NCBI RefSeq assembly: GCF_900094795.1
Contig: NZ_FMBC01000017.1
Coordinates: 25,091 to 89,090, forward strand
Direction of reading: 5' to 3'
DNA length: 64,000 nucleotides
DNA from: Kosakonia oryziphila
Lineage (GTDB): Bacteria; Pseudomonadota; Gammaproteobacteria; Enterobacterales; Enterobacteriaceae
The notes beneath the pieces are model-generated. The model saw nothing but the letters and a program-made list of their open reading frames with translations. It was not told the origin of the DNA and did not search any database. Shown here in pieces: positions 18,939 to 30,208 of the stretch. The stretch's first letter is position 1, and every line of letters begins with the position of its first letter. The translations under genes and the position numbers were made by a program.

Positions 18939-20253
18939 ATTTTCCCAGACAGTCCCCGAACTGGTTGCCTGGGCCAGGAAAAATGATTTCGCTATTTCGC
19001 TGCCAGTCGACAGGCTCTCTTTCTTGCTGGCTATCGCCACGCTCAACGGCGAGCGTCTTGATGGCGAGATGAGTGAAGGCGAACTGGTGGACGCGTTTCG
19101 CCACGTCAGCGAGGCGTTTGAGCAAACCAGCGAAACCATCGTTCAGCGAGCCAATAACGCTATCAATGACATGGTGCGTCAGCGTTTGTTAAATCGCTTT
19201 ACCAGCGAACTAGTGGAAGGCAATGCGATCTATCGCCTGACGCCGCTCGGCATCGGCATCACTGATTACTACATCCGCCAGCGTGAATTTTCCACGCTGC
19301 GCCTCTCTATGCAGTTGTCGATTGTGGCAAGCGAGCTAAAACGCGCTGCTGACGCGGCGGAAGAGGGCGGCGACGAATTTCACTGGCATCGTAACGTTTT
19401 TGCGCCGCTGAAATATTCGGTGGCGGAGATTTTCGATAGCATCGATTTAACCCAACGTTTGATGGATGAACAGCAGCAGCAGGTGAAAGATGATATCGCC
19501 CAGTTGCTGAATAAAGACTGGCGGGCGGCTATCTCCAGCTGTGAACTTTTGTTGTCAGAAACTTCCGGCACACTGCGTGAGTTGCAGGATACGTTGGATG
19601 CCGCCGGAGACAAACTTCAGGCGAATCTGCTGAGCATTCAGGATGCCACCGTAGGCCGCGACGATCTGGAGTTCCTCGATCAACTGGTGTTCAACCTGCA
19701 AAGCAAACTGGATCGCATCGTGAGCTGGGGTCAGCAGTCGATCGATCTGTGGATCGGTTACGACCGCCACGTGCACAAATTTATCCGTACCGCTATCGAT
19801 ATGGATAAAAACCGCGTCTTCGCTCAGCGTCTGCGCCAGTCGGTGCAGTCTTATTTTGATGCGCCGTGGGCATTAATCTACGCCAACGCCGACAGGCTGC
19901 TGGATATGCGCGATGAAGAGATGACGCTGCGTGATGAAGAGGTAACCGGCGAACTGCCGCCAGATCTGGAGTTCGAAGAGTTTAACGAAATCCGCGAGCA
20001 GCTAGCGGCAATGATTGAGCAGCAACTGGCGATTTACAAAACCAAAGGTGTGCCGCTGGATCTTGGGCTGGTCACCCGCGAATATCTGACGCAGTATCCG
20101 CGTGTCCGGCATTTCGACATCGCGCGTATTGTAGTCGATCAGGCGGTACGTCTTGGCGTAGCGCAAGCAGATTTCACCGGACTGCCACCGAAATGGCAGC
20201 CGATTAATGATTACGGAGCCAAGGTACAGGCGCATGTCATCGATAAATATTGA
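18931..20253 (+). CDS. mukF: Chromosome partition protein MukF (kleisin)
   Basis: The product is 440 aa, the kleisin subunit of the MukBEF condensin. The N-terminal winged helix and middle helical bundle mediate dimerisation and contact the MukB neck; the C-terminal winged helix binds the MukB head cap; MukE binds between. The ATG at 18931 ([10 protein letters not shown]) follows GGACAAACG; an in-frame ATG five codons earlier is not used in the family. It overlaps cmoM by 8 nt and mukE by 20 nt, showing strong translational coupling for fixed stoichiometry. Confidence 0.98.
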   Translation: MSEFSQTVPELVAWARKNDFAISLPVDRLSFLLAIATLNGERLDGEMSEGELVDAFRHVSEAFEQTSETIVQRANNAINDMVRQRLLNRFTSELVEGNAIYRLTPLGIGITDYYIRQREFSTLRLSMQLSIVASELKRAADAAEEGGDEFHWHRNVFAPLKYSVAEIFDSIDLTQRLMDEQQQQVKDDIAQLLNKDWRAAISSCELLLSETSGTLRELQDTLDAAGDKLQANLLSIQDATVGRDDLEFLDQLVFNLQSKLDRIVSWGQQSIDLWIGYDRHVHKFIRTAIDMDKNRVFAQRLRQSVQSYFDAPWALIYANADRLLDMRDEEMTLRDEEVTGELPPDLEFEEFNEIREQLAAMIEQQLAIYKTKGVPLDLGLVTREYLTQYPRVRHFDIARIVVDQAVRLGVAQADFTGLPPKWQPINDYGAKVQAHVIDKY

Positions 20254-20938
20254 ACAAGTGATGCCGGTTAAACTGGCACAGGCGCTGGCTAACCCGTTGT
20301 TTCCGGCGCTCGACAGCGCATTGCGCTCAGGACGGCATATCGGCCTTGACGAGCTGGATAATCACGCCTTTTTGATGGACTTTCAGGAGTATCTGGAAGA
20401 GTTTTACGCGCGTTACAACGTTGAGCTGATCCGTGCGCCGGAAGGTTTCTTCTATCTGCGCCCGCGCTCCACCACGCTGATTCCGCGTTCGGTGCTTTCC
20501 GAGCTGGATATGATGGTTGGTAAAATTCTCTGCTACCTGTATCTGAGCCCGGAGCGTCTGGCGAATGAAGGGATCTTCACGCAACAGGAGTTGTACGACG
20601 AACTGCTGTCGCTGGCCGATGAACCGAAACTATTGAAACTGGTCAACAACCGCTCAACCGGCTCCGATCTTGACCGGCAGAAGTTGCAGGAAAAGGTACG
20701 CTCCTCACTCAACCGTCTGCGTCGCCTTGGCATGATTTGGTTTATGGGCAATGACAGCAGCAAATTTCGCATCACGGAATCGGTGTTCCGCTTTGGCGCA
20801 GATGTCCGCTCCGGCGACGATCCGCGTGAAGCGCAACTGCGTATGATCCGCGACGGTGAAGCCATGCCAGTCGAAAACCACTTGCAGCTCAATGATGAGC
20901 CTGAAGAAAATCAGCCGGATAGCTCGGAGGAAGAGTAA
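20234..20938 (+). CDS. mukE: Chromosome partition protein MukE (KITE subunit)
   Basis: The product is 234 aa, a tandem winged-helix (KITE) protein that dimerises on MukF and regulates MukB ATPase and DNA entrapment. The sequence is almost identical to K-12, including the acidic tail ending NQPDSSEEE. The start at 20234 lies within the mukF 3' end; the nine codons upstream (MITEPRYRR) are translated in the wrong context and ignored. Its stop shares one base with the mukB start (TAATG). Confidence 0.98.
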   Translation: MSSINIEQVMPVKLAQALANPLFPALDSALRSGRHIGLDELDNHAFLMDFQEYLEEFYARYNVELIRAPEGFFYLRPRSTTLIPRSVLSELDMMVGKILCYLYLSPERLANEGIFTQQELYDELLSLADEPKLLKLVNNRSTGSDLDRQKLQEKVRSSLNRLRRLGMIWFMGNDSSKFRITESVFRFGADVRSGDDPREAQLRMIRDGEAMPVENHLQLNDEPEENQPDSSEEE

Positions 20939-23900
20939 TGATCGATCGCGGTAAATTTCGTTCGCTAACGCTGATTAACTGGAACGGCTTTTTCGCCCGC
21001 ACCTTTGACCTGGATGAGCTGGTTACCACGCTTTCCGGGGGGAACGGTGCCGGAAAATCCACCACCATGGCGGCGTTTGTCACGGCGTTGATCCCCGATC
21101 TGACGCTGCTGCACTTTCGTAACACCACCGAAGCGGGCGCGACCTCCGGCTCCCGTGATAAAGGGCTGCACGGTAAGCTGAAAGCCGGTGTCTGTTATTC
21201 GGTGCTGGACGTGATCAACTCCCGCCATCAGCGCGTATTGGTAGGGGTGCGCCTGCAACAGGTTGCCGGGCGCGATCGTAAAGTGGATATTAAACCTTTC
21301 GCTATTCAGGGCCTGCCGACCTCCGTACTGCCGACGCAGTTGCTGACCGAAACGCTGAACGAGCGCCAGGCACGCGTGCTGTCCTTACAGGAAGTGAAAG
21401 ACAAACTGGATGCGATGGAAGGTGTGCAGTTTAAGCAGTTCAACTCCATCACCGATTACCACGCGCTGATGTTCGATCTGGGTATCGTCGCGCGCCGTCT
21501 GCGTTCCGCATCGGATCGCAGCAAATTCTATCGCCTGATTGAAGCCTCGCTGTACGGCGGGATTTCCAGCGCCATCACCCGTTCGCTGCGCGACTATCTG
21601 CTGCCGGAAAATAGCGGTGTGCGTAAAGCGTTCCAGGATATGGAAGCGGCGCTGCGCGAAAACCGGATGACGCTGGAAGCGATTCGCGTGACCCAGTCGG
21701 ATCGCGATCTGTTCAAACATTTGATCAGCGAAGCCACCAATTATGTGGCGGCGGATTATATGCGCCATGCCAATGAACGCCGCGTGCATCTGGATAAAGC
21801 GCTGGAGTTTCGCCGGGATCTGTTTACCTCGCGCCAACAACTGGCGGCCGAGCAGTTTAAGCATGTCGATATGGCACGTGAGCTGGCAGAACATGCTGGG
21901 GCGGAAGGCGATCTGGAAGCCGATTACCAGGCGGCCAGCGATCACCTTAACCTGGTGCAAACGGCGCTGCGCCAGCAAGAAAAAATCGAACGCTATGAAG
22001 CGGATCTCGAAGAGTTACAGATTCGCCTCGAAGAGCAGCACGAAGTGGTGGCTGAAGCCGCCGAGCGTCAGGAAGAGAACGAAGCCCGCGCCGAGGCCGC
22101 TGAGCTGGAAGTGGATGAGCTGAAGAGCCAGCTCGCCGATTACCAGCAGGCGCTGGATGTGCAGCAAACCCGCGCTATCCAGTACAACCAGGCGTTGCAG
22201 GCGCTGGAACGGGCAAAAGAGCTGTGCCGACTGCCGGATCTCACATCGGAAACCGCTAACGAATGGCTGGAAACTTTCCAGGCCAAAGAGCAGGAAGCGA
22301 CCGAAAAACTACTGTCGCTGGATCAGAAATTAAGCGTTGCGCAGACCGCACACAGCCAGTTCGAGCAGGCTTACCAGTTGGTGGCTGCCATCAACGGTCC
22401 GCTGGCACGTAATGAAGCCTGGGAAGTGGCGCGCGAGTTGCTGCGTGATGGTGTAAACCAGCGCCATCTGGCCGAACAGGTGCAGCCGCTGCGCATGCGG
22501 CTGAACGAGCTGGAACAGCGTCTGCGTGAGCAGCAGGAGGCCGAGCGTCTGTTTGCCGAGTTCTGCAAACGTCAGGGTAAACAGTATGACGTCGAAGAAC
22601 TGGATAACCTGCATCAGGAACTGGAGGCGCAAATCGCCGCGCTCTCCGATAACGTTGCTGCTGCCGGTGAACAGCGTCTTACGCTGCGTCAGGAGCTGGA
22701 ACAGCTGCAATCGCGCATTCAGACGCTGACCAAGCGCGCGCCGGTATGGCTGGCGGCACAGAGCAGTCTGACGCAACTGAGCGAGCAGAGCGGCGAAGAG
22801 TTCGAATCAGGCCAGCAAGTGACGGAATACCTGCAACAATTGCTGGAGCGTGAGCGCGAAGCGATCGTTGAGCGTGATGAAGTTGGCGCGCGTAAACGTG
22901 GCGTCGATGATGAAATTGAACGTTTAAGTCAGCCTGGCGGTGCGGAAGATGGTCGTCTGAACGCGCTGGCGGAACGCTTTGGCGGCGTGCTGCTGTCGGA
23001 AATTTATGACGATGTCAGCATCGACGATGCGCCCTATTATTCAGCGCTGTATGGCCCGTCGCGTCATGCCATTGTAGTTCCTGATCTGTCGCAGGTGGCA
23101 GAGATGCTGGAAGGGCTGGAAGATTGCCCGGAAGATCTCTATTTGATCGAAGGGGATCCGCAATCCTTCGACGATAGCGTGTTCGCCGTCGACGAGCTGG
23201 AAAAAGCGGTAGTGGTGAAAATCGCCGATCGCCAGTGGCGTTATTCGCGTTTCCCATCGCTACCGCTGTTTGGCCGTGCGGCGCGTGAAAGCCGCATCGA
23301 AAGCCTGCACGCCGAGCGTGAAGAGCTGGCCGAGCGTTTTGCGACGCTCTCTTTCGATGTGCAAAAAACGCAGCGTCTGCATCAGGCATTCAGCCGCTTT
23401 ATCGGTAGCCATCTGGCGGTTGCGTTTGAGGACGATCCGGAAGCGGAAATCCGCACGCTCAACAGTCGCCGCGGCGAGCTGGAACGTGCTATCAGCAATC
23501 ATGAAAACGACAACCAGCAAAACCGTGTGCAGTTTGAGCAGGCGAAAGAGGGTGTTGCCCAGCTTAACCGCCTGCTGCCGCGCGTGAATTTGCTGGCTGA
23601 CGATACGTTGGCCGATCGCGTTGATGAAATACAGGAACGTCTGGACGAAGCACAGGAAGCCGCGCGCTTTATTCAGCAGTTTGGTAACCAACTGGCAAAA
23701 CTGGAACCGGTCGTTTCTGTACTGCAGAGTGACCCGGAACAGTTTGAGCAGTTAAAAGCCGACTATGCCACATCCCAACAGGTGCAACGCGATGCTCGCC
23801 AGCAAGCGTTTGTGTTGGCGGAAGTGGTACAGCGCCGCGCGCACTTCAGCTACTCCGATTCGGCGGAGATGTTCAACGGTAATAACGATCTGAACGAGAA

Positions 23901-25386
23901 GTTACGTCAACGTCTGGAGCTGGCGGAAACTGAGCGTACCCGGGCGCGTGAAGCGATGCGCAGCCATGCCGCGCAGTTCAGCCAGTACAACCAGGTACTG
24001 GCCTCGCTGAAAAGTTCGTTTGATACCAAAAAAGAGCTGCTTAACGATCTGCAAAAAGAGTTGCAGGAGATTGGTGTCCGCGCCGATGGCGGCGCGGAAG
24101 AGCGGGCGCGTATTCGTCGTGATGAGCTGCATGCGCATCTCTCCACGAACCGCGCGCGTCGCAATCAACTGGAAAAATCGCTCACCTTCTGTGAAGCGGA
24201 AATGGATAACCTGACCCGCAAACTGCGTCACCTGGAGCGCAATTATCACGAAATGCGCGAGCAGGTGGTAACGGCAAAAGCGGGCTGGTGCGCGGTAATG
24301 CGCATGGTGAAAGACAATGGTGTCGAGCGGCGTTTACATCGTCGCGAGCTGGCCTATCTTTCGGCTGACGAACTGCGATCCATGTCGGATAAAGCGCTGG
24401 GTGCGTTGCGACTGGCTGTGGCGGATAACGAACACCTGCGCGATGTGCTGCGTATGTCGGAAGATCCGAAGCGCCCGGAACGTAAGATCCAGTTCTTTGT
24501 GGCGGTATATCAGCATCTGCGCGAACGTATCCGTCAGGATATTATTCGCACTGACGATCCGGTGGAAGCGATCGAACAGATGGAGATCGAGCTGAGCCGT
24601 CTGACGGAAGAGCTGACCTCGCGCGAGCAGAAATTGGCTATCAGTTCCCGCAGCGTAGCGAACATCATCCGCAAAACCATTCAGCGCGAGCAGAATCGTA
24701 TTCGCATGCTGAACCAGGGGCTGCAAAGCGTTTCGTTTGGTCAGGTCAATAGTGTGCGGCTGAACGTGAACGTGCGGGAAAGCCACGCGACGCTGCTGAC
24801 GGTGCTTTCTGAACAACATGAACAGCATCAGGATCTGTTTAACAGTAATCGCCTGACCTTCTCGGAAGCGTTGGCGAAGCTTTATCAGCGTCTGAACCCG
24901 CAAATCGATATGGGCCAGCGGACACCGCAAACCATCGGTGAAGAGCTGCTCGACTACCGCAACTATCTGGAGATGGAAGTGGAAGTTAACCGCGGTTCCG
25001 ATGGTTGGCTGCGCGCGGAATCGGGTGCATTGTCGACCGGTGAAGCGATAGGTACCGGGATGTCGATTCTGGTGATGGTGGTGCAGAGCTGGGAAGACGA
25101 AGCCCGTCGTCTGCGCGGCAAGGACATTTCGCCGTGTCGCCTGCTGTTCCTCGACGAAGCGGCGCGTCTTGATGCCCGCTCCATCGCTACGCTGTTTGAA
25201 CTGTGCGAGCGTCTGCAGATGCAACTGATTATCGCGGCACCGGAAAATATCAGTCCGGAAAAAGGCACCACCTATAAACTGGTGCGTAAAGTCTTCCAGA
25301 ATCATGAGCATGTACACGTCGTAGGGCTGCGCGGTTTTGCTGCTCAACTGCCGGAGACGCTCCCTGGTACGGCGGATGCCTCTTAA
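20938..25386 (+). CDS. mukB: Chromosome partition protein MukB (SMC-like ATPase)
   Basis: The product is 1482 aa, the SMC-like motor of MukBEF, which extrudes DNA loops and works with topoisomerase IV and MatP. The N-terminal head half has Walker [10 protein letters not shown] (34-42). Long coiled coils (about 290-660 and 790-1220) are rich in Glu, Gln, Arg and Leu and flank a hinge (about 660-790). The C-terminal head half has the signature ALSTGEAIG (about 1364-1372) and Walker [14 protein letters not shown] (about 1400-1412). The extreme C-terminus (LPGTADAS) differs from K-12, giving a protein four residues shorter. It is the last gene of the operon. Confidence 0.98.
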   Translation: MIDRGKFRSLTLINWNGFFARTFDLDELVTTLSGGNGAGKSTTMAAFVTALIPDLTLLHFRNTTEAGATSGSRDKGLHGKLKAGVCYSVLDVINSRHQRVLVGVRLQQVAGRDRKVDIKPFAIQGLPTSVLPTQLLTETLNERQARVLSLQEVKDKLDAMEGVQFKQFNSITDYHALMFDLGIVARRLRSASDRSKFYRLIEASLYGGISSAITRSLRDYLLPENSGVRKAFQDMEAALRENRMTLEAIRVTQSDRDLFKHLISEATNYVAADYMRHANERRVHLDKALEFRRDLFTSRQQLAAEQFKHVDMARELAEHAGAEGDLEADYQAASDHLNLVQTALRQQEKIERYEADLEELQIRLEEQHEVVAEAAERQEENEARAEAAELEVDELKSQLADYQQALDVQQTRAIQYNQALQALERAKELCRLPDLTSETANEWLETFQAKEQEATEKLLSLDQKLSVAQTAHSQFEQAYQLVAAINGPLARNEAWEVARELLRDGVNQRHLAEQVQPLRMRLNELEQRLREQQEAERLFAEFCKRQGKQYDVEELDNLHQELEAQIAALSDNVAAAGEQRLTLRQELEQLQSRIQTLTKRAPVWLAAQSSLTQLSEQSGEEFESGQQVTEYLQQLLEREREAIVERDEVGARKRGVDDEIERLSQPGGAEDGRLNALAERFGGVLLSEIYDDVSIDDAPYYSALYGPSRHAIVVPDLSQVAEMLEGLEDCPEDLYLIEGDPQSFDDSVFAVDELEKAVVVKIADRQWRYSRFPSLPLFGRAARESRIESLHAEREELAERFATLSFDVQKTQRLHQAFSRFIGSHLAVAFEDDPEAEIRTLNSRRGELERAISNHENDNQQNRVQFEQAKEGVAQLNRLLPRVNLLADDTLADRVDEIQERLDEAQEAARFIQQFGNQLAKLEPVVSVLQSDPEQFEQLKADYATSQQVQRDARQQAFVLAEVVQRRAHFSYSDSAEMFNGNNDLNEKLRQRLELAETERTRAREAMRSHAAQFSQYNQVLASLKSSFDTKKELLNDLQKELQEIGVRADGGAEERARIRRDELHAHLSTNRARRNQLEKSLTFCEAEMDNLTRKLRHLERNYHEMREQVVTAKAGWCAVMRMVKDNGVERRLHRRELAYLSADELRSMSDKALGALRLAVADNEHLRDVLRMSEDPKRPERKIQFFVAVYQHLRERIRQDIIRTDDPVEAIEQMEIELSRLTEELTSREQKLAISSRSVANIIRKTIQREQNRIRMLNQGLQSVSFGQVNSVRLNVNVRESHATLLTVLSEQHEQHQDLFNSNRLTFSEALAKLYQRLNPQIDMGQRTPQTIGEELLDYRNYLEMEVEVNRGSDGWLRAESGALSTGEAIGTGMSILVMVVQSWEDEARRLRGKDISPCRLLFLDEAARLDARSIATLFELCERLQMQLIIAAPENISPEKGTTYKLVRKVFQNHEHVHVVGLRGFAAQLPETLPGTADAS

Positions 25387-25402
25387 CGGTAGGGCAGGTT
25401 AC

Positions 25403-25430
25403 AAAGGCGGCACAGGTGTCGCCTTTTTTA
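25403..25430 (+). terminator. Rho-independent terminator of the cmoM-muk operon
   Basis: AAGGCGGCAC pairs with GTGTCGCCTT (one G-T wobble) around 25404-25425 and is followed by TTTTTTA. It lies 17 nt after the mukB stop. Confidence 0.85.
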
Positions 25431-25571
25431 TTTACTGTAAGGGCCGCTGCGGCCTGTGCTTCATCTTTAAATTTCTTTACATTAGGTCAGGCAAATGCTT
25501 TTTTGTCTTAATATACTGAGAAAAGGTGACGCACATGTCACCAGCAATGTGAGAGAAACAGGGGGCAAGGG

Positions 25572-27374
25572 ATGTTGCTTAAGAAGTTAAATGGTCGTCG
25601 GATGTCAGCGCTGAGTTTGTGTCTGACACTGGCATTTGCTCCACTGTTCAGCGTACAGGCCGATGAGCCTGAAATCGTGCCAGTTGATAGTTCCGCCACG
25701 CCGGGCGATCAACCGACCGTGTTACAAGAGCCGCAGGCGCAATCGCCTGCTACCGCTATGTTAATCGGCGTGAAGCCTTATCCTGCTGGCGTTTCTGTGG
25801 CAGATGTTCGTGCACAGTTGCAGTCGCAATTGCCTGCCAACTGGACGCCCGTCTATATGAATCAACTGGCGGCCCTGTATGCGGCGCGCGGTCAGAAACC
25901 CATGTGGGATAACCACGATGCAGTGCAGGCGTTTCAACAGCAACTAGCTGAAGTGGCGATTGCCGGTTTCCAGCCGCAATTCACCACCTGGATTGAGCTG
26001 TTAACCGACCCGGGTGTTTCCGGTATGGCGCGTGATGTGGTGCTCTCTGACGCCATGTTGGGTTATCTGCATTTTGTGGCCGATATTCAGACCAAAGGCC
26101 AGCGCTGGCTTTATAGCGATAAACCCTATGTGCTGGCAACGCCAGCGATTTCGGTGATCAATCAGTGGCAACTGGCGCTGGATAACGGTTCGTTGCCGTC
26201 ATTCATTCAGAGCCTTGCACCACATCATCCGCAATATGCCGCTATGCATCAGTCATTACTGGCGTTGGTGGGGGATTCTCGCCCGTGGCCGCAAATCGTT
26301 AGTAACGTCGCACTGCGGCCAGGGCAGTGGAGCAACGATGTTCCGGCGTTGCGTGAGATCCTGCAACGTACCGATATGCTGGAGGGCGGGCCGAACATCG
26401 TGCTGTCTGGCGATCGGGGCGCAGTCAGTACCTCTGCGGCGTCGAGCAGAAAAAAAGTACCGACGCGTGCGGCTTACGATCAACAACTGGTTGAGGCAGT
26501 AAAACGCTTCCAGGCCTGGCAGGGGCTGTATGCCGATGGCGTGATTGGCCAGGGCACGCGTGACTGGTTGAATGTCAGCCCGTCGCAGCGCGCTGCATTG
26601 TTGGCGCTCAATATCCAACGGCTGCGCCTGCTGCCAGCGACACTTTCCACCGGCATTATGGTGAATATTCCGGAGTACTCGCTGGTTTATTATCTCAACG
26701 GCAGCCAGGTGCTGGCATCAAGGGTGATAGTCGGGCGCCCCGATCGCAAAACGCCGATGATGAGCAGCGCACTGAATAATGTGGTGGTCAATCCGCCGTG
26801 GAACGTACCGCCAACGCTGGCGCGCAAGGATATTCTTCCGAAGGTAATGAACGATCCGACGTACCTTGAACGCCATGGTTATACCGTCCTGCGTGGCTGG
26901 AATAGCAAAGAGGCGATCGATCCGTCAATGGTTGATTGGGCGACGATTACACCATCGAATTTACCGTTCCGTTTCCAGCAGGCGCCGGGCGTACAGAACT
27001 CCCTTGGTCGTTACAAATTCAATATGCCGAGCTCTGAATCCATCTATTTGCATGACACGCCGAACCATAACCTGTTTCAGAAAGAGACGCGGGCGCTGAG
27101 TTCGGGCTGTGTACGAGTGAATAAGGCGTCTGAACTGGCAAATATGCTGTTGCAGGATGCCGGATGGAGCGATACGCGCATCTCCGATGCTTTAAAGCAG
27201 GGAGATACCCGCTACGTTAATATCCGTCACAATATCCCCGTCAATCTCTACTATCTGACCGCGTTTGTGGGGGCCGATGGTCGCACGCAGTATCGTACAG
27301 ATATTTACAATTACGATCTTACTGCACGATCGGGCGCACAAATCTTGCCAAAAGCTGAACAATTAATCAGATAA
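25572..27374 (+). CDS. ldtD: L,D-transpeptidase LdtD
   Basis: The product is 600 aa (formerly YcbB), a periplasmic enzyme that makes 3-3 (mDap-mDap) peptidoglycan crosslinks and can bypass PBPs under beta-lactams. An N-terminal signal (about 1-30, ending FSVQADEP) is followed by a scaffold domain, a peptidoglycan-binding repeat (about 300-340, [17 protein letters not shown]), and the YkuD catalytic domain. The latter has the motif SSGCVRV with catalytic Cys513, and HDTPNH upstream. It is 15 residues shorter than K-12, mainly in the linker before the peptidoglycan-binding repeat, and the N-terminal third is clearly diverged while the catalytic domain is conserved. Confidence 0.96.
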   Translation: MLLKKLNGRRMSALSLCLTLAFAPLFSVQADEPEIVPVDSSATPGDQPTVLQEPQAQSPATAMLIGVKPYPAGVSVADVRAQLQSQLPANWTPVYMNQLAALYAARGQKPMWDNHDAVQAFQQQLAEVAIAGFQPQFTTWIELLTDPGVSGMARDVVLSDAMLGYLHFVADIQTKGQRWLYSDKPYVLATPAISVINQWQLALDNGSLPSFIQSLAPHHPQYAAMHQSLLALVGDSRPWPQIVSNVALRPGQWSNDVPALREILQRTDMLEGGPNIVLSGDRGAVSTSAASSRKKVPTRAAYDQQLVEAVKRFQAWQGLYADGVIGQGTRDWLNVSPSQRAALLALNIQRLRLLPATLSTGIMVNIPEYSLVYYLNGSQVLASRVIVGRPDRKTPMMSSALNNVVVNPPWNVPPTLARKDILPKVMNDPTYLERHGYTVLRGWNSKEAIDPSMVDWATITPSNLPFRFQQAPGVQNSLGRYKFNMPSSESIYLHDTPNHNLFQKETRALSSGCVRVNKASELANMLLQDAGWSDTRISDALKQGDTRYVNIRHNIPVNLYYLTAFVGADGRTQYRTDIYNYDLTARSGAQILPKAEQLIR

Positions 27375-27414
27375 ATGAAGCAGTTTGGCAAATAGCATTG
27401 TCGTAATAATTGGC

Positions 27415-27449
27415 AATAATGGGCTTTGTAGGCTACAAAGCCCATTATT
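27415..27449. repeat. Perfect 16-bp inverted repeat between ldtD and mepK
   Basis: AATAATGGGCTTTGTA (27415-27430) and its exact reverse complement (27434-27449) are separated by GGC. It lies 40 nt after ldtD. It would form a strong RNA hairpin, but the T-rich tail needed for a standard terminator is weak (ATTATTGC), so it may stop transcription in either direction, protect the ldtD 3' end, or have another role. Confidence 0.8.
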
Positions 27450-27561
27450 GCTGAGGGGAAGCTGCCTTGACGCGGTGTTTATAGCCCGGTAAGGTGCCTT
27501 TCGTGCGCTAAAAAAGTGCATAAATTACGTTTAACTTTGCTTATCTATAGAATTTATTATC

Positions 27562-28110
27562 ATGGATAAATTTGACGCTAATCGCCGCAAACTGCTGGCG
27601 TTGGGTGGGGTTGCTCTTGGCGCCGCCATGTTACCAACACGGGCGTTTGCTACCCTTTCCACGCCACGACCGCGTATTCTAACACTGAATAATCTGAATA
27701 CCGGAGAGTCTATTAAAGCTGAGTTCTTTGATGGCAGAGGCTATATTCAGGATGAATTAGCAAAACTGAATCATTTTTTCCGTGATTACCGCGCGAATAA
27801 AATTAAAACCATCGATCCTCAACTGTTTGATCACATCTTTCGCCTGCAGGTGCTGCTGGGAACACGCAAACCTGTGCAACTGATTTCAGGGTATCGTTCA
27901 GTCGATACGAACAATGAACTTCGCGCGCATAGTCGTGGTGTGGCGAAACAGAGTTATCACACCAAAGGCCAGGCCATGGATTTCCATATTGAAGGGATTT
28001 CCCTGAGTAATATTCGCAAAGCAGCGTTATCTCTGCGCGCGGGTGGTGTAGGATACTACCCCAGCAGCAACTTTGTGCATATTGATACCGGGCCAGTACG
28101 GCACTGGTAA
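27562..28110 (+). CDS. mepK: Peptidoglycan DD-/LD-endopeptidase MepK
   Basis: The product is 182 aa (formerly YcbK), a periplasmic M15-like zinc endopeptidase. It cleaves 3-3 crosslinks (and less well 4-3), complementing LdtD encoded just upstream. The N-terminus is a Tat signal with twin Arg R8-R9 (NRRKLLALGG), a hydrophobic stretch, and TRAFA before the likely cleavage site near 30. Zinc ligands fit H133, D140 (SYHTKGQAMDFH) and H173 (FVHIDTG). A poor Shine-Dalgarno precedes the ATG. Synthesis and cleavage of the same bond type by neighbouring genes is notable. Confidence 0.95.
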   Translation: MDKFDANRRKLLALGGVALGAAMLPTRAFATLSTPRPRILTLNNLNTGESIKAEFFDGRGYIQDELAKLNHFFRDYRANKIKTIDPQLFDHIFRLQVLLGTRKPVQLISGYRSVDTNNELRAHSRGVAKQSYHTKGQAMDFHIEGISLSNIRKAALSLRAGGVGYYPSSNFVHIDTGPVRHW

Positions 28111-28137
28111 ACCTCAGGCCTGAGCTACAGGAGCAGT

Positions 28138-28785
28138 ATGAACTATCGTATTATTCCGGTTACCGCGTTCTCCCAGAATTGTTCGCTTGTCTGGTGTGAA
28201 CAGACCCAACTTGCCGCCGTGGTCGATCCTGGCGGTGATGCAGAGCGTATTATTGCCGAGGTGGATGCTTCCGGCGTGACGCTGACGCAAGTTCTGCTCA
28301 CGCATGGTCATCTTGATCATGTGGGTGCGGCAGCCGAAGTGGCGCAGCATTACGGTGTGCCGATTATCGGCCCGGAAAAAAATGATGAGTTCTGGTTGCA
28401 AGGGCTGCCTGCCCAAAGCCGGATGTTTGGTCTGGATGATTGCCCGCCGCTGACACCCGATCGCTGGTTAAATGAAGGCGATACGGTTACTGTCGGTAAG
28501 GTGACATTACAGGTATTGCATTGCCCGGGGCATACGCCGGGACATGTGGTGTTTTTTGATGTTCAGTCGCGTTTGCTGGTTTCCGGCGACGTGATCTTTA
28601 AAGGCGGCGTTGGGCGCAGTGATTTTCCGCAGGGGAATCATGCGCAGTTGATTGATTCAATCAAACGTAAATTGCTGCCTCTCGGTGATGACATCACTTT
28701 TATTCCTGGCCATGGGCCGATGTCGACGCTGGGCAATGAACGGCTCCACAACCCGTTCCTGCAGGATGAATTACCGGTGTGGTGA
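28138..28785 (+). CDS. gloC: Hydroxyacylglutathione hydrolase GloC
   Basis: The product is 215 aa (formerly YcbL), a metallo-beta-lactamase-fold type II glyoxalase. It hydrolyses S-lactoylglutathione to lactate in methylglyoxal detoxification. The metal motif THGHLDH gives H56, H58, D60 and H61; further ligands are in CPGHTPGH (near 131-138), SGDVIF and GHG near 197. AGGAGC precedes the ATG, 27 nt after mepK, suggesting co-transcription. It shares a bidirectional terminator with aspC. Confidence 0.95.
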   Translation: MNYRIIPVTAFSQNCSLVWCEQTQLAAVVDPGGDAERIIAEVDASGVTLTQVLLTHGHLDHVGAAAEVAQHYGVPIIGPEKNDEFWLQGLPAQSRMFGLDDCPPLTPDRWLNEGDTVTVGKVTLQVLHCPGHTPGHVVFFDVQSRLLVSGDVIFKGGVGRSDFPQGNHAQLIDSIKRKLLPLGDDITFIPGHGPMSTLGNERLHNPFLQDELPVW

Positions 28786-28817
28786 ATAAAAAAGGGTCGC
28801 TTCGGCGACCCTTTCTG
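28784..28817. terminator. Bidirectional terminator between gloC and aspC
   Basis: AAAGGGTCGC (28791-28800), TTCG tetraloop, GCGACCCTTT (28805-28814). On the minus strand it is followed by TTTATT, making it a strong end for aspC; on the plus strand the T tract is only TTT of the stem plus CT. It serves the convergent pair. Confidence 0.88.
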
Positions 28818-28830
28818 CATGCGTCACATT

Positions 28831-30021
28831 TTACAGCACGGCGACAATCGCTTCGCACAGCGGTGACATATTATCCGGCGTCATACCTGCGACGTTAATA
28901 CGCCCGGAAGCGACAGCATAAATTCCAAACTCTTCGCGTAGACGCAGCACCTGCTCTTTGGTCAGGCCGCTGAACGAAAACATACCGTTCTGACGGGTAA
29001 TAAAGCTGAAATCGCGATTAGCGCCTTTCTCCTGCAGCGTATTCACAAACAGCAGTCGCATACGCTGAATGCGCTGGCGCATATCCGTCAGCTCTTGCTC
29101 CCAAATTGCACGCAGTGCTTCATTGCTGAGAATGGTGGCCACTACAGAGGCACCGTGCGCCGGCGGGTTAGAATAGTTTGCGCGGATCACGGCTTTCATC
29201 TGGCTGAAGGCGCGATCGGCGCTTTCAGCGTCCGCAGTCACCAGCGTACAGGCACCCACGCGTTCGTTGTACAGACCGAAGTTTTTCGAGAACGAGCTGG
29301 CGACCAGCAATTCTTTATGCAGCGCCGCAAAGGCTCGCAGGCCTTCGGCATCTTCTTCCAGGCCACGGGCAAACCCCTGATAGGCGAAATCGAACAGCGG
29401 CAACCAGCCTTTCTCTACGGAGAGCTTCGCCAGTGATTCCCATTGCTCCAGCGTCGGATCGATACCGGTTGGGTTATGGCAACAACCATGAAACAGTACC
29501 ACATCGCCAGCCTGCGCATTGTTCAGGCTCGCCAACATACCGTCGAAGTCCAGCGCGTGGTTCTGTGCATCGTAATAGTTATATTCGCAGACTTCGAGGC
29601 CCGCGGAGTTAAAGACGCCTTTATGGTTCGGCCAGCTTGGATTGCTTACCCAGACGCGCTTAACGGCGGTGTTTTTGGCAAGGAAATCCGCCGCGACGCG
29701 CAGACCGCCGGTACCACCCGGTGTCTGGGCCGTACGTGCACGTTTGTCGTTGATAATCGCGCTGCCTTTGCCGAACAGCAGTTCCTGGGTGCAACGGCCA
29801 AACTCAGGAATACCATCAATGCTGAGGTAGTTCTTGGTGGCTTCATTTTCCAGCAGGTACTGTTCTGCTTTCTTCACGCTGGTTAATACCGGGGTCTTGC
29901 CGGTTTCATCTTTATAAACACCGATCCCTAAGTTGATTTTATTGGGGCGTTCATCGGCGCGAAACAGATCCGCCAGACCCAGAATGGGGTCGGCAGGGGC
30001 AGCGGTTATATTCTCAAACAT
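28831..30021 (-). CDS. aspC: Aspartate aminotransferase
   Basis: The product is 396 aa, a homodimeric PLP aminotransferase of fold type I. It interconverts aspartate/2-oxoglutarate with oxaloacetate/glutamate and also serves in aromatic amino acid synthesis. The Schiff-base lysine lies in [17 protein letters not shown] (about K246), with the conserved NPTG and substrate-binding C-terminal Arg (about 374, within SGRINVAG). It agrees with K-12 in length. It is monocistronic, with its own terminator and a 187-bp gap from ompF. Confidence 0.98.
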   Translation of the reverse strand: MFENITAAPADPILGLADLFRADERPNKINLGIGVYKDETGKTPVLTSVKKAEQYLLENEATKNYLSIDGIPEFGRCTQELLFGKGSAIINDKRARTAQTPGGTGGLRVAADFLAKNTAVKRVWVSNPSWPNHKGVFNSAGLEVCEYNYYDAQNHALDFDGMLASLNNAQAGDVVLFHGCCHNPTGIDPTLEQWESLAKLSVEKGWLPLFDFAYQGFARGLEEDAEGLRAFAALHKELLVASSFSKNFGLYNERVGACTLVTADAESADRAFSQMKAVIRANYSNPPAHGASVVATILSNEALRAIWEQELTDMRQRIQRMRLLFVNTLQEKGANRDFSFITRQNGMFSFSGLTKEQVLRLREEFGIYAVASGRINVAGMTPDNMSPLCEAIVAVL

Positions 30022-30150
30022 GACGAGGTTCCATTTTGATGACAGAAGGGAAGTCCGCTATCAGGGTAACGGCTGACGCACGAATTGCCAACCGTTTGCG
30101 ATAAAAAGCGCGAGGCTTTTCAAAAGTCGTCGGCATTTGTGTCTCAGACA

Positions 30151-30177
30151 TAAAAAAACAGGGCCGAAGCCCTGTTT
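30151..30177 (-). terminator. Rho-independent terminator of ompF
   Basis: On the minus strand AAACAGGGC-TTCG-GCCCTGTTT (30156-30177) is followed by TTTT (complement of 30152-30155). It has a perfect 9-bp stem with a UUCG loop and lies 32 nt after the ompF stop. Confidence 0.92.
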
Positions 30178-30208
30178 GATATGCATATAACAGTCGAGGG
30201 GTGACTGA

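Noticed and set aside
24334..25347. 337-codon open frame opposite the mukB 3' end
   Set aside because: Antisense shadow over the MukB head domain; no start context or recognisable domain.
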